The position numbers and the translations under genes are program-made. Under the pieces are notes generated by a model. It had not been told where the DNA came from. It did no database searches and worked only from the letters and a program-made list of their open reading frames with translations. DNA of 54,033 nt from contig DCDZ01000020.1 in NCBI GenBank assembly GCA_002316675.1, positions 9,219-63,251 on the forward strand, written 5' to 3'. The DNA comes from Tyzzerella sp. UBA1042 (GTDB taxonomy: Bacteria; Bacillota; Clostridia; Lachnospirales; Anaerotignaceae). How positions within the stretch are numbered: the stretch's first letter is position 1; each line of letters starts with the position of its first letter. Below are positions 23,412-31,514 of this stretch, one piece after another.

Positions 23412-23440
23412 TTGTTTTTTTAGAAATTCTTTGTTATTCT
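23412..23440 (+). promoter_or_regulatory. Candidate sigma-A promoter for the 79-residue protein
   Basis: TTGTTT (23412-23417), 17-base spacer, TATTCT (23435-23440), 20 bases before the ATG. Each hexamer matches four of six, in a T-rich region, so moderate support only. Confidence 0.4.
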
Positions 23441-23460
23441 TATCACAAAGGAGGGCGTTT

Positions 23461-23700
23461 ATGATCACCATATTGAACCGCAAAGAGCTTATGATCACTT
23501 ACTCATTAGAATTGCAGGCAAAAATAAGAAACTTGCTTTCTGCCCACAATATCGATTATTCCATTTCAACCACAGGCAATCTTTGGCGCAACAGCGCACA
23601 AGGCTTGGGCTTCAACCCTGCCACCCGAACGGAATACAAAATCTATGTCAAAAGAAAAGATTACGAAAAAGCCGTCTTTCTGTTAAACAAAAACAGATAA
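23461..23700 (+). CDS. Small conserved protein of unknown function
   Basis: A 79-residue protein on the plus strand, against the trend of the region. AAGGAGG stands six bases before the ATG, a terminator follows 28 bases after the stop, and codon use is ordinary, so I regard it as real. The sequence alternates predicted helix (ELQAKIRNLLSAHNIDY) with strand (EYKIYVKRKDYEKAVFLL), giving a beta-alpha-beta look like putative signal-transducing DUF2007-type proteins, in which the last stretch is typical; that link is weak. No Cys or membrane segment is present. It is divergent from the exporter ATPase gene. Confidence 0.7.
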   Translation: MITILNRKELMITYSLELQAKIRNLLSAHNIDYSISTTGNLWRNSAQGLGFNPATRTEYKIYVKRKDYEKAVFLLNKNR

Positions 23701-23727
23701 AAAAAGTTCCTCTTGCCCGCAAAAAAG

Positions 23728-23761
23728 CCCTTGGAATTGATTCTCATAAAAACTCCAAGGG
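23728..23761. terminator. Bidirectional terminator between the 79-residue gene and hflX
   Basis: Arms 23728-23735 (CCCTTGGA) and 23754-23761 (TCCAAGGG) form a perfect 8-bp stem. TTTTGAT follows on the plus strand and a run of six T (CTTTTTTG) follows on the minus strand, so it can end both convergent transcripts. Confidence 0.8.
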
Positions 23762-23843
23762 TTTTGATGCTGTCATGAGGATTTCCCCAAAAAACTGTGT
23801 AGCTTTATGGCAAAACAAACTAGGCTTCGGCTTTATAGGCTGA

Positions 23844-25121
23844 TTACTGTCTATATTTTTCTAAACGGTTGGCTGATTCTCCATCTACATAAACCTCCAT
23901 GAGAACACCTTCCGGGGTATGCTCTTCTTTGATCATTTCACATCTTCCATGCACCCAGCCGATCAAACCGCCTTCAGTATAGGGAACCAGCGCTATCAGG
24001 GATGTACGGAAGGTTTTTAATACCGTTTCAATGGCCTGGAGCATTTCCTCCATTCCGCTACCGGTGACGGCGGAAATCCGCGCAATCTCCCTTGCCTGCC
24101 CGTCCAAGGGCAGAGGAAATTCTACCTCTCTGTCCATTTTATTAAAAACGGTAATCACAGGGGTATCCTCACAACCCAAATCCTTCAGTGTTTTATAAAC
24201 CACCTGCATTTGCTCCTGCCTGTTGGGATTAGAGGCATCCACCATGTGCAGAAGAATATCCGCATATTTTAATTCCTCTAGGGTTGCACGGAAGGCCTGC
24301 ACCAAATGATGGGGTAATTTTTGAATAAACCCAACGGTATCCGTCAATAAAATTTCCGAGCCATTGAGCAATGTAACCTTTCGAGTGGTGGTATCCAGTG
24401 TGGCAAAAAGCTTATCCTCCGCCAACACACCGGCATCCGTCAATTTATTGATCAATGTAGATTTTCCCGCATTGGTGTATCCCACCAAGGAAACTACAGG
24501 AGTACCTTTTTTCCCTCTTTGGTTACGTAATAATTCCCGATGGGTCTGTATTTCCTTTGCGGCACTGTTGAGTTCCGCAATTCTGCTTTTAATATACCGT
24601 CTGTCCGTCTCTAATTTTTTTTCACCGGGGCCTCTGGTGCCGATACCGCCGCCCAATCTGGACATAGACGCACCCATACCGGTCAAACGGGATAAGCTAT
24701 ATTTCAACTGGGCCAATTCCACCTGAATTTTACCCTCTCCCGAAAGGGCTCTGCCCGCAAAAATATCCAATATCACAATGGTGCGATCCATGACCTTGGT
24801 TTCCAGTATTCTTTCCATATTTTTCAGCTGTGCCGGTGAAAGCTCGTCATCACAAACCACACCGGAGGCACCATAGGCCTCCACCATCATTTTTAATTCC
24901 TCAAGCTTTCCCTTGCCAAAATAGTGCCCGGGATGCACCCGTTCCCTTTTTTGTACACATCGGGCAACGGCCACCGCTCCCGCCGTACAAACCAGTTCCT
25001 CCAGCTCGTCCAGACAAGCCTCCGTATCCATGGATGATTTGCTGTTGCGTTCATCAGGCTCAACCGCCACAAGAATCACTTTTTCCTCAATCTCTACCGT
25101 TTCATGTATTTCTTTCGCCAT
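23844..25121 (-). CDS. hflX: Ribosome-associated GTPase HflX
   Basis: A 425-residue GTPase that binds 50S/70S ribosomes and rescues or splits stalled and hibernating ribosomes. The N-terminal HflX domain carries HPGHYFGKGKLEEL and the glycine-rich segment MGASMSRLGGGIGTRGPGEKKLE. The G domain follows: G1 GYTNAGKST, G2 in LFATLDTTTRKV, G3 DTVGFIQKLPHHLV, G4 NKMD, then SAVTGSGMEEML. The C-terminal domain is normal. It sits downstream of dapF (30 bases) in a leftward group and is ended by the 23728-23761 terminator. Confidence 0.95.
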   Translation of the reverse strand: MAKEIHETVEIEEKVILVAVEPDERNSKSSMDTEACLDELEELVCTAGAVAVARCVQKRERVHPGHYFGKGKLEELKMMVEAYGASGVVCDDELSPAQLKNMERILETKVMDRTIVILDIFAGRALSGEGKIQVELAQLKYSLSRLTGMGASMSRLGGGIGTRGPGEKKLETDRRYIKSRIAELNSAAKEIQTHRELLRNQRGKKGTPVVSLVGYTNAGKSTLINKLTDAGVLAEDKLFATLDTTTRKVTLLNGSEILLTDTVGFIQKLPHHLVQAFRATLEELKYADILLHMVDASNPNRQEQMQVVYKTLKDLGCEDTPVITVFNKMDREVEFPLPLDGQAREIARISAVTGSGMEEMLQAIETVLKTFRTSLIALVPYTEGGLIGWVHGRCEMIKEEHTPEGVLMEVYVDGESANRLEKYRQ

Positions 25122-25151
25122 ATAGTTCCTCCTCTTTATCTAAAAGGCTAT

Positions 25152-25985
25152 TTATCTTAACCAAACGCCGTCAAAGGAAAACGCCGCAGGGCCTGTCATA
25201 AAAACCCCATTGTCCCCTTCTCTCCACATTACTGTCAACTCCCCGCCCAGAAGGCTTATCTTTACCTCTCTATCGCAAAAGCCGTTCAAAATTGCCGCTA
25301 CCACAGAGGCACAAGCGCCGGTGCCGCAGGCAAGGGTTTCGCCGCTGCCTCTTTCCCAAACACGCATTTTGATGTGATTTCTGCTTAAAATCTGTACAAA
25401 TTCAACATTTGTCTTTTTGGGAAAAAGGGGATTTGCCTCAACGGCTTTTCCGTATTTCTCCACAGGAAATGTCTCCGTATCCTCTACAAAGGTCACTGCA
25501 TGGGGGTTCCCCATAGAAACGCAGGTAAAAGAGAGCTGTTTTTCGCCCACAGCAATATTTTTTCCAATGACAGGGCTGGTTTCATGGAGAACAGGAATTT
25601 TTTCCGCCGTTAAAACAGGCTCCCCCATGTCCACGCCGACAGTCTGAACCAATCCATTTTTAATATTTAATGTTAAATGACGCAGACCGCCTCCGGTTTC
25701 CAAGGTAATCTCCTTTTTTTCCGTCAGCTTCCGCTCATAAACATATTTTCCAATACAGCGCACGGCATTTCCGCACATTTCCCCTTCGGAGCCGTCCAAA
25801 TTAAACATACGCATACGAAAATCAGCCGTCTTCGACGGCAGAATCAAAACCAATCCATCGGCGCCAACGCCAAAATGCCGTTCGCTCATGGCTACGGCTA
25901 ATTTTTCCGGCGCTGCAACAGTTTCCTCTAAACAATTAATATAAATATAATCATTTCCGCAGCCTTCCATTTTTGTAAAACGCAT
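25152..25985 (-). CDS. dapF: Diaminopimelate epimerase
   Basis: A 277-residue PLP-independent epimerase that turns LL- into meso-diaminopimelate for lysine and peptidoglycan synthesis. The two catalytic Cys lie in EGEMCGNAVRCIGKYV and LACGTGACASVVAA. Other marks are FTKMEGCGNDYIYIN at the start, HFGVGADGLVLI, FNLDGSEGEMCG, MGNPHAVTFVED and WERGSGETLACG. GGGGGAG precedes the ATG. It implies a DAP-type cell wall. hflX follows after 30 bases and a DUF378 gene precedes it by 51 bases. Confidence 0.96.
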   Translation of the reverse strand: MRFTKMEGCGNDYIYINCLEETVAAPEKLAVAMSERHFGVGADGLVLILPSKTADFRMRMFNLDGSEGEMCGNAVRCIGKYVYERKLTEKKEITLETGGGLRHLTLNIKNGLVQTVGVDMGEPVLTAEKIPVLHETSPVIGKNIAVGEKQLSFTCVSMGNPHAVTFVEDTETFPVEKYGKAVEANPLFPKKTNVEFVQILSRNHIKMRVWERGSGETLACGTGACASVVAAILNGFCDREVKISLLGGELTVMWREGDNGVFMTGPAAFSFDGVWLR

Positions 25986-26036
25986 TTTTCTCCCCCTAAA
26001 TCCTATGTAAAGCAGCGGTTTCCCGCCGCAATGAAG

Positions 26037-26264
26037 TTAATGCTTTGCAATACGAACCTCCCGGTTTTCTTGGGCAAGGGAATTGTAAAAAGATAAGGAC
26101 CAAAGCCCTGCCAAGCCCACCAAACCAAAGATCACTCTGGATATCCAGAACATACTTCCGCCAAAAATGCTGGTAACAACATCATAGCCGAAGAAACCGA
26201 TCAAACCCCAGTTTAATGCACCAATGATTACTAATGTTAATGCGATTGCATTTGCTGCTTTCAT
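26037..26264 (-). CDS. DUF378 small membrane protein
   Basis: A 75-residue protein with two hydrophobic segments and the DUF378 hallmark ALNWGLIGFFGYDVV near residues 17-31, then SRVIFGLVGLAGL. The family is common in Firmicutes, forms small two-helix membrane proteins, and has no established function. AGGAGG precedes the ATG. It lies between the M16 peptidase and dapF in the same direction, with 63 and 51 base gaps; co-transcription is possible but not proven. Confidence 0.85.
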   Translation of the reverse strand: MKAANAIALTLVIIGALNWGLIGFFGYDVVTSIFGGSMFWISRVIFGLVGLAGLWSLSFYNSLAQENREVRIAKH

Positions 26265-26327
26265 AAAAGACCTCCTGTATAAAAAGAATTACGGAATAAT
26301 ACCGCTTTCCTTAGTATCTCTCGGTTT

Positions 26328-27599
26328 CTAAATTTTATGAAAGATTTTTTTACCTAATTTATCAAAATCCTTCCCCTTCACGTTGCCAACGGCGCTCCAG
26401 CTTACCCTTTCCATATCAAAAATCTCGTTTGTCACTTGTAAAATATTCTCTGTTGTCACCCTGCTCAGCTTGGCAATGACCTCCTCGGAATCCTGCACCA
26501 CGCCCCGCAAAAGCAAAGAGGCGCCGGATGAGGTCATACGGTTTAAAGTGCTTTCCGTACCGATAATAAAATTGCTGATCAATTGCTCTTTGGTCACATC
26601 AATCAGCTTTTGAGAGAGTCCGGTCTTCTTTACATGGGAAATTTCCGTTTCAATGAGTTCATATACCCGCTCTAATTGGTTTGGGTTCATGCCACCGCAA
26701 ATTGAAAACAGCCCTGTGTCAGAAAACGCTGTGGTATAGCTATAGATGGAATAGGTAAGCCCATGCTCCTCTCGAATTTTTTGAAACAGTCTGGAGCTCA
26801 TGCCGCCGCCAAAAATGGTGTTAAACACGCCAAGGGCATATTTCAGGGGATGATCCCGGGCAAACCCTGGAAAAGCGACACAGGTATGCACCTGCTCCAC
26901 ATCCTTCTGTCTGGAAACATGGGCAATTTGATAGTCGGCCTTCGTGTTATATTGGTCAAAGGGCTGCTTTGCCTGCCAGGAGCCAAGGGCTTTATTCAAG
27001 GCCTCCATGGCTTCGTCGGTTTTAAAATTTCCGGCAATGGACAAAACCATATTTTCCGGCTGATAGTTTCTTTCGTAATAGCTACGGATGCTTTCGGCAG
27101 TAAAGCCGGATAGCGTCTCCACGGTACCCAAAATGGGGCGCCCCAAGGAGGTGCCTCTCCAAATGCTGTCCTGCAGGGCATCATGCACCAATTCCTCCGG
27201 CGCATCCTCATACATATTGATTTCTTCCATGATAACATTGCGCTCTTTTTCCACATCCTTTTGTGCAAAAAGCGAGCGCAACAGCATATCGCTCATAACC
27301 TCCAATGCTCTGTTAAAATGCTCATCTAATACACGGGTATGATAGCAGGTATACTCCTTTGTGGTGTATGCATTGATCTGCCCGCCCAAAGCATCCATGG
27401 CCTCGGCAATTTGTCTGGCAGTTCTGTTTTCCGTGCCTTTAAACATCATATGCTCAATAAAATGAGAAACGCCATTTTCTTCGTCTCTCTCGTTTCTTGA
27501 ACCGTTTTTTATCCAAATGCCAAAGGAAATGCTCCGCACATAAGAAATCTCCTCCAGCGCAACAGAAATTCCGTTTTGTAATTTTTTCATCGTAACCAT
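26328..27599 (-). CDS. M16 (pitrilysin) family zinc peptidase
   Basis: A 423-residue processing-peptidase-like protein. The inverted zinc motif HxxEH is seen in VSHFIEHMMFKGT with the distal Glu in VIMEEINMYED. The first M16 domain covers about residues 5-200 and the second, inactive, domain about 200-400 with the typical GGGMSSRLFQKIREEHGLTY. This matches the mppA/ymxG type protein found beside pnp in B. subtilis and Clostridia; the substrate is unknown. I choose ATG 27599 (MVTMKKLQNG), with AGGAGAG five bases upstream, over the open frame to 27638. Confidence 0.92.
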   Translation of the reverse strand: MVTMKKLQNGISVALEEISYVRSISFGIWIKNGSRNERDEENGVSHFIEHMMFKGTENRTARQIAEAMDALGGQINAYTTKEYTCYHTRVLDEHFNRALEVMSDMLLRSLFAQKDVEKERNVIMEEINMYEDAPEELVHDALQDSIWRGTSLGRPILGTVETLSGFTAESIRSYYERNYQPENMVLSIAGNFKTDEAMEALNKALGSWQAKQPFDQYNTKADYQIAHVSRQKDVEQVHTCVAFPGFARDHPLKYALGVFNTIFGGGMSSRLFQKIREEHGLTYSIYSYTTAFSDTGLFSICGGMNPNQLERVYELIETEISHVKKTGLSQKLIDVTKEQLISNFIIGTESTLNRMTSSGASLLLRGVVQDSEEVIAKLSRVTTENILQVTNEIFDMERVSWSAVGNVKGKDFDKLGKKIFHKI

Positions 27600-27673
27600 A
27601 TTCTCTCTCCTATGCAAAACGCCGATTTCTTTTATCATGTTCCATTCCAGATTTTTTATGCGGCTATAAAAAG

Positions 27674-27707
27674 AGACTGTGCAGGAAAACCTTCCTCCTC
27701 ACAGCCT
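27674..27707 (-). terminator. Terminator downstream of pnp
   Basis: Minus-strand AGGCTGTG pairs with CACAGTCT around an inner AGGAA/TTCCT stem (whole element 27674-27707) and is followed by CTTTTTAT. It ends the pnp transcript before the M16 peptidase gene. Confidence 0.75.
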
Positions 27708-27722
27708 CCGTTCTGTCAGATA

Positions 27723-29876
27723 TTATGCTTGACGGTTATTTTTTTCTTCTTTTCCTGTTGCTGTGTTCCCCACAGCATCCTTCATGGAGAAGTTTAATCT
27801 GCCTTGCTTGTCAATTTCCATCAGCTTCGCAGATACAATATCGCCAACCTGCAGTACATCCTCAACCTTTTCCACACGCTTATTGGAAATTTTAGAAATA
27901 TGAATCAAGCCTTCCTTGCCGGGTGCAAGCTCAAAGAATGCACCAAAGGCCATCAATCTTGTGATTGCCCCTGTGTAGATTGTTCCCGGCACAGGATCCT
28001 TCACAATGCCATTGATCATATCAATGGCACGCTGGATATCCTGCGGGTCAATACCCTTGATGAAGATGGTGCCGTCATCCTCGGTATCAATCTGGCAACC
28101 GGTTTCTTCAATAATCTTTTTGATTACCTTGCCTCTGGCGCCGATTACTTCTGCAATTTTTTCGATATCAATCTGCATGGAAGCAATCTTCGGTGCATGG
28201 GGAGAAAGTTCCTTTCTGGATTCCGGAATCGCCTTCAGCATAACTTCGTTCAAAATATATTCTCTTGCACGGCCTGTCTGGGCAAAGGCTTGCTCAATCA
28301 TGGCAAAGGTCAAGCCTTTAATCTTCATATCCATCTGGATTGCGGTAATGCCTTCGCTGGTACCCGCAACCTTAAAGTCCATATCGCCAAAGAAGTCCTC
28401 AACGCCCTGAATATCGGTGATTTCTACGAAATCCTCCTCCGTATCCCCTGTCACCAAGCCCACAGAAATACCTGCAACGGGGCGTTTGATGGGCACGCCT
28501 GCCGCCATCAAAGATAATGTGGAGCCGCAGATGCTCGCCTGAGAGGTGGAGCCGTTGGAACTTAAAATATCGGAAACCAGACGGATTGCGTAGGGGAATT
28601 CCTCCTCACTGGGGATAACAGGCAATAATGCTCTTTCGCCCAATGCACCATGGCCTATTTCACGTCTGCCAGGGCCCCTGGAGGTTTTTGCCTCACCTAC
28701 GGAATAGCCGGGGAAGTTATAATGATGAATATAACGCTTTCCTGTTTCGTTGGTATCCAAGCCGTCCAAGCGCTGGCCTTCGCTGATCATCCCCAGTGTG
28801 GTTACAGTCAAGCACTGTGTCTGACCTCTGGAGAACAGGGCGGAGCCATGCACCCGGGGTAAAACATCTATTTCAGCGGAAAGCTTTCTGATTTCTTCAA
28901 TGCCGCGGCCGTCAGGGCGCTTGTGATCTCTTAAAATCATGCGTCTTACTGTCAGCTTTTCAAACTTATAAATAATTTCACCAAGCAATTCGCCGATTTT
29001 TGCATCCTCACCGTAAATTGCTGTCAGTTTTTCACCCAAAGCCTCTGTTACCTCTTCGGCAATCCCTTTGAGCTTGGCATCTCTATCCTGCTTCAGCTGG
29101 GCAAAAACGGCATCCTCCATTCTTGCATCCGTAATATATTCCGTTACCAAATCATAAGCTTCCTGATTGATCACGTGCTCTTCGTAAGGCTTCTTTTCCT
29201 TGCCTTCCTTTTCTACAATTTCCTGAATGAATTTTACAACCTGCCGGTTTGTATCAAAGGCCAAATGAATTGCCTCCATCATCAGCGCATCGGGGATTTC
29301 ATCCGCACCCGCTTCAATCATCATTACCTTGTCCTCTTTGGAAGAAACGGTTAAGGACAATCTGCTATTTTCTCTTTGCTCTGCTGTAGGGTTTACCACC
29401 AGCTGACCGTCGCAATAACCAATGCTTACGGAAGAAAGGGCATCGGTAAAGGGAATATCGGAAATATTCAAGGCCAAGGATGCGCCGATCATAGCAACAA
29501 CCTCAGGGGAGCAGTCCTGATCTACGGACATAACCGTTGCCACAATGGCAACATCATTTCTGTAATCCTTGGGGAACAAGGGCCTTAAGGGTCTGTCAAT
29601 GCATCTTGCAGTCAATACGGCCTTTTCGGAAGGTCTGCCTTCTCTTTTGATGAAGCCCCCGGGAATTTTGCCTACGGAATACAGTCTTTCCTCATAATCA
29701 ATGCTCAGCGGGAAAAAATCAATCCCTTCTCTGGGTTTTTCCGATGCCGTTGCAGTGACCAAAACAGTGGTTTCGCCATAGCGTAAAATGGCCGCACCAT
29801 TTGCCTGCTCTGCCACTCTGCCGATTTCCACCGTCAGTGCTCTGCCGGCCAAATCCATGGAATACGTTCTAAACAT
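27723..29876 (-). CDS. pnp: Polyribonucleotide nucleotidyltransferase (PNPase)
   Basis: A 717-residue 3'-5' phosphorolytic exoribonuclease that forms a trimeric ring. Two RNase PH domains (MFRTYSMDLAGRALTVEIG onward, and DVLPRVHGSALFSRGQTQ onward), separated by a helical domain, carry the catalytic region DFFGDMDFKVAGTSEG. The KH domain has IEKIAEVIGARGKVIKKI and the S1 domain has GTIYTGAITRLMAFGAFFEL. The ATG at 29876 follows AAAGGAG; the frame reaches 29912 through the leader hairpin. It lies after rpsO as in many bacteria, but a terminator-like hairpin and a 312-base spacer separate them. Confidence 0.97.
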   Translation of the reverse strand: MFRTYSMDLAGRALTVEIGRVAEQANGAAILRYGETTVLVTATASEKPREGIDFFPLSIDYEERLYSVGKIPGGFIKREGRPSEKAVLTARCIDRPLRPLFPKDYRNDVAIVATVMSVDQDCSPEVVAMIGASLALNISDIPFTDALSSVSIGYCDGQLVVNPTAEQRENSRLSLTVSSKEDKVMMIEAGADEIPDALMMEAIHLAFDTNRQVVKFIQEIVEKEGKEKKPYEEHVINQEAYDLVTEYITDARMEDAVFAQLKQDRDAKLKGIAEEVTEALGEKLTAIYGEDAKIGELLGEIIYKFEKLTVRRMILRDHKRPDGRGIEEIRKLSAEIDVLPRVHGSALFSRGQTQCLTVTTLGMISEGQRLDGLDTNETGKRYIHHYNFPGYSVGEAKTSRGPGRREIGHGALGERALLPVIPSEEEFPYAIRLVSDILSSNGSTSQASICGSTLSLMAAGVPIKRPVAGISVGLVTGDTEEDFVEITDIQGVEDFFGDMDFKVAGTSEGITAIQMDMKIKGLTFAMIEQAFAQTGRAREYILNEVMLKAIPESRKELSPHAPKIASMQIDIEKIAEVIGARGKVIKKIIEETGCQIDTEDDGTIFIKGIDPQDIQRAIDMINGIVKDPVPGTIYTGAITRLMAFGAFFELAPGKEGLIHISKISNKRVEKVEDVLQVGDIVSAKLMEIDKQGRLNFSMKDAVGNTATGKEEKNNRQA

Positions 29877-30148
29877 AGTAAATTCTCCTTTAAATGTTTT
29901 TTCTTGCACCATAGATCCTCAGCTTCGCCCACACCCGCCTGCGGCTATACGCATAGCTGGAAATCTATAGTGCTGCCAAATTTTTGTTTTTACAAAAAAG
30001 CGGGTTCTTCCTTCAGCCTGCCCGAAAGGCAGAAAATTTTTCATACCATATAAAAACATGGAAATAGAGGGCAATCCCAGCCCTTTTTCTATGAAATAAA
30101 TTTTTTTAGCGCTCCAAAACAAACCGGCTTTCTTAAATTATGATAGAA
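29877..30148 (-). promoter_or_regulatory. pnp leader region with structured RNA
   Basis: Close to the start codon, 29962-29973 and 29906-29917 pair over 11-12 bp (GCACTATAGATT with GATCTATGGTGC on RNA), enclosing a strong small hairpin GCTAT-GCGT-ATAGC (29944-29957). Further up, minus-strand CTGCC/GGCAG and CGGG/CCCG stems precede a run of T (about 29996-30001). A weak promoter TTGCCC-17-TATGGT is possible near 30045. E. coli pnp is autoregulated through a processed leader stem; the same may hold here, but that is inference. Confidence 0.45.
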
Positions 30149-30149
30149 G

Positions 30150-30174
30150 AAAAGAGAGGAAACCCCTCTCTTTC
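30150..30174 (-). terminator. Terminator downstream of rpsO
   Basis: Arms 30150-30159 and 30165-30174 (GAGAGG core) form a 9-bp stem with a 5-base loop, 15 bases past the rpsO stop. The tail UUCUAUC is poor in U, so termination may be partial. Confidence 0.6.
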
Positions 30175-30188
30175 CTATATCGCAATTC

Positions 30189-30452
30189 TTACTTTCTTAG
30201 ACCGAGTTCAACAATAAGTGTACGATATCTTTCGATATCCAACTCTTTCAAATAGTTCAAAAGACCTCTTCTCTGTCCTACCATCTTCAAAAGCCCTCTT
30301 CTGGAGTGGTGATCCTTCTTATGATCCTTCAAATGATCTGTAAGCAATGTAATTCTTGCTGTCAACAGAGCAATCTGTACTTCCGGTGAACCTGTATCAT
30401 TCGGGGTTCTTCCGTATTTTGCGATGATTTCCTGCTTATTGATTGTTGCCAT
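30189..30452 (-). CDS. rpsO: 30S ribosomal protein S15
   Basis: An 87-residue S15 that binds 16S rRNA at the central-domain three-way junction. The family signature GLLKMVGQRRGLLNYLK, the ITLLTDHLKDHKKDHHSRRG segment and DTGSPEVQIALL are all clear. ATG 30452 has AAGGAGG eight bases upstream; the in-frame extension to 30485 is leader. It has its own strong promoter and a roughly 100-base leader that could hold an S15 autoregulatory structure, as in other Firmicutes. Confidence 0.97.
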   Translation of the reverse strand: MATINKQEIIAKYGRTPNDTGSPEVQIALLTARITLLTDHLKDHKKDHHSRRGLLKMVGQRRGLLNYLKELDIERYRTLIVELGLRK

Positions 30453-30555
30453 TTTTGTTTCCTCCTTATGATTCTTCATATTCATTTATGTTGCATCCCC
30501 AAAGACTAAGTAATGGTTGGAGAGTCCAAAGACCGAGTCTCGGTTTTACAGCAAT
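30453..30555 (-). promoter_or_regulatory. rpsO leader RNA, candidate S15 autoregulatory element
   Basis: Between the promoter and the ribosome binding site, the RNA can form ACCGA-GAC-UCGGU (30532-30544) and carries the repeated phrase GUCUUUGG (30526-30533 and 30503-30510); UUGC near the 5' end can pair with GCAA near 30496. S15 leaders in Firmicutes use compact three-way junctions that imitate 16S rRNA; whether this is one needs comparison. Confidence 0.35.
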
Positions 30556-30558
30556 TTT

Positions 30559-30587
30559 ATTTTATCATACTCCCCTTGCCTTTGCAA
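30559..30587 (-). promoter_or_regulatory. Sigma-A promoter for rpsO
   Basis: Minus-strand TTGCAA (30582-30587), 17-base spacer, TAAAAT (30559-30564). It overlaps the last bases before the eamA stop region, so S15 can be transcribed apart from the long upstream operon. Confidence 0.7.
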
Positions 30588-30597
30588 GAACAATGCT

Positions 30598-31497
30598 CTA
30601 ATTCTCTGGGTTTTCTACAGCTTTTTTCGTGGATATTTTTAGAGCCTCCATCTGGGAAAGGAAAATTGCTCCAAAAGCCACGGCAAAGCCCGCTGTCATT
30701 TGCATTGTAATTCGTTCGTTATAAAGCAAAACGGAAAAAATAACACCAAACACAGATTCCAGACTGAGCAAAATTGTAGCTACTGTTGCATTGATATATT
30801 TTAACCCAATGCTTTGTAAACATAAGCATAAGGCCGTAGAAAAAATCGCCAAATACAGCACATTTCCTGCCGCAACGAGTGTAATATGCTCCGGCAAGCC
30901 CCCCGTAATAAAAACGGACAGCCAGCCAAATACACCGGCCACGGAAATTTGCAGCATGGTTAAAAGCATGGGGTCACGCCCCCGGCAAAAATATGCGATG
31001 GATACAATATTCCCAGCAAATGCTATACTGCATAACAGGGTTATGGCATCCCCAAAGGTGATTTTCAGGCTTCCTTCCAGTGAGATCAGCCCAATCCCCA
31101 GTAAGCACACCGCCGCAGAAAGCACATGGTTCTTTTTCGGGCGCTCCTTCATAAATATCCATGCCAAAAAAGGAACGATGACACAATAGGCTGCCGTCAG
31201 AAAAGCACTTTTACCCGGCATGGTGCCAAAGGTCATGGCAACGGTCTGCAGGCCTGTGCCCAAGGCCATAGCACCTCCGGTCACAAGGCCTCCCAACAAA
31301 TATCCCTTGTCCATAAAATGCCATCTTTTTATTGTTGCCACAGCCGTTATGGCACCGGCAATGGTAAAACGGGCCGCAAGAATAAACGAGGTAGAAAGCT
31401 CGTCGACGGCAAATTTTTGAGAGACAAAGGCACTGCCCCAAATGGCAGAGGTCAAAAGCAACGCAAGGGTTGCCCATAATTTTTTATTCTGGCTCAT
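30598..31497 (-). CDS. DMT/EamA-family transporter
   Basis: A 299-residue membrane protein with about ten hydrophobic segments and two EamA repeats; each half has the family look, such as TSAIWGSAFVSQKFAVD in the first and ATVATILLSLESVFGVIFS in the second. Members move amino acids, nucleosides or other metabolites; the substrate here is unknown. The ATG at 31497 has GGGGAG six bases upstream. It is the last gene after ribF (17-base gap) in the rimP-infB operon, an unusual passenger. No terminator follows before the rpsO promoter. Confidence 0.88.
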   Translation of the reverse strand: MSQNKKLWATLALLLTSAIWGSAFVSQKFAVDELSTSFILAARFTIAGAITAVATIKRWHFMDKGYLLGGLVTGGAMALGTGLQTVAMTFGTMPGKSAFLTAAYCVIVPFLAWIFMKERPKKNHVLSAAVCLLGIGLISLEGSLKITFGDAITLLCSIAFAGNIVSIAYFCRGRDPMLLTMLQISVAGVFGWLSVFITGGLPEHITLVAAGNVLYLAIFSTALCLCLQSIGLKYINATVATILLSLESVFGVIFSVLLYNERITMQMTAGFAVAFGAIFLSQMEALKISTKKAVENPEN

Positions 31498-31514
31498 ACT
31501 GCACTCCCCAAATC

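Noticed and set aside
27804..28517. Plus-strand open frame of 237 codons opposite pnp
   Set aside because: Antisense shadow of a certain gene, rich in Cys/His and without initiation signals.
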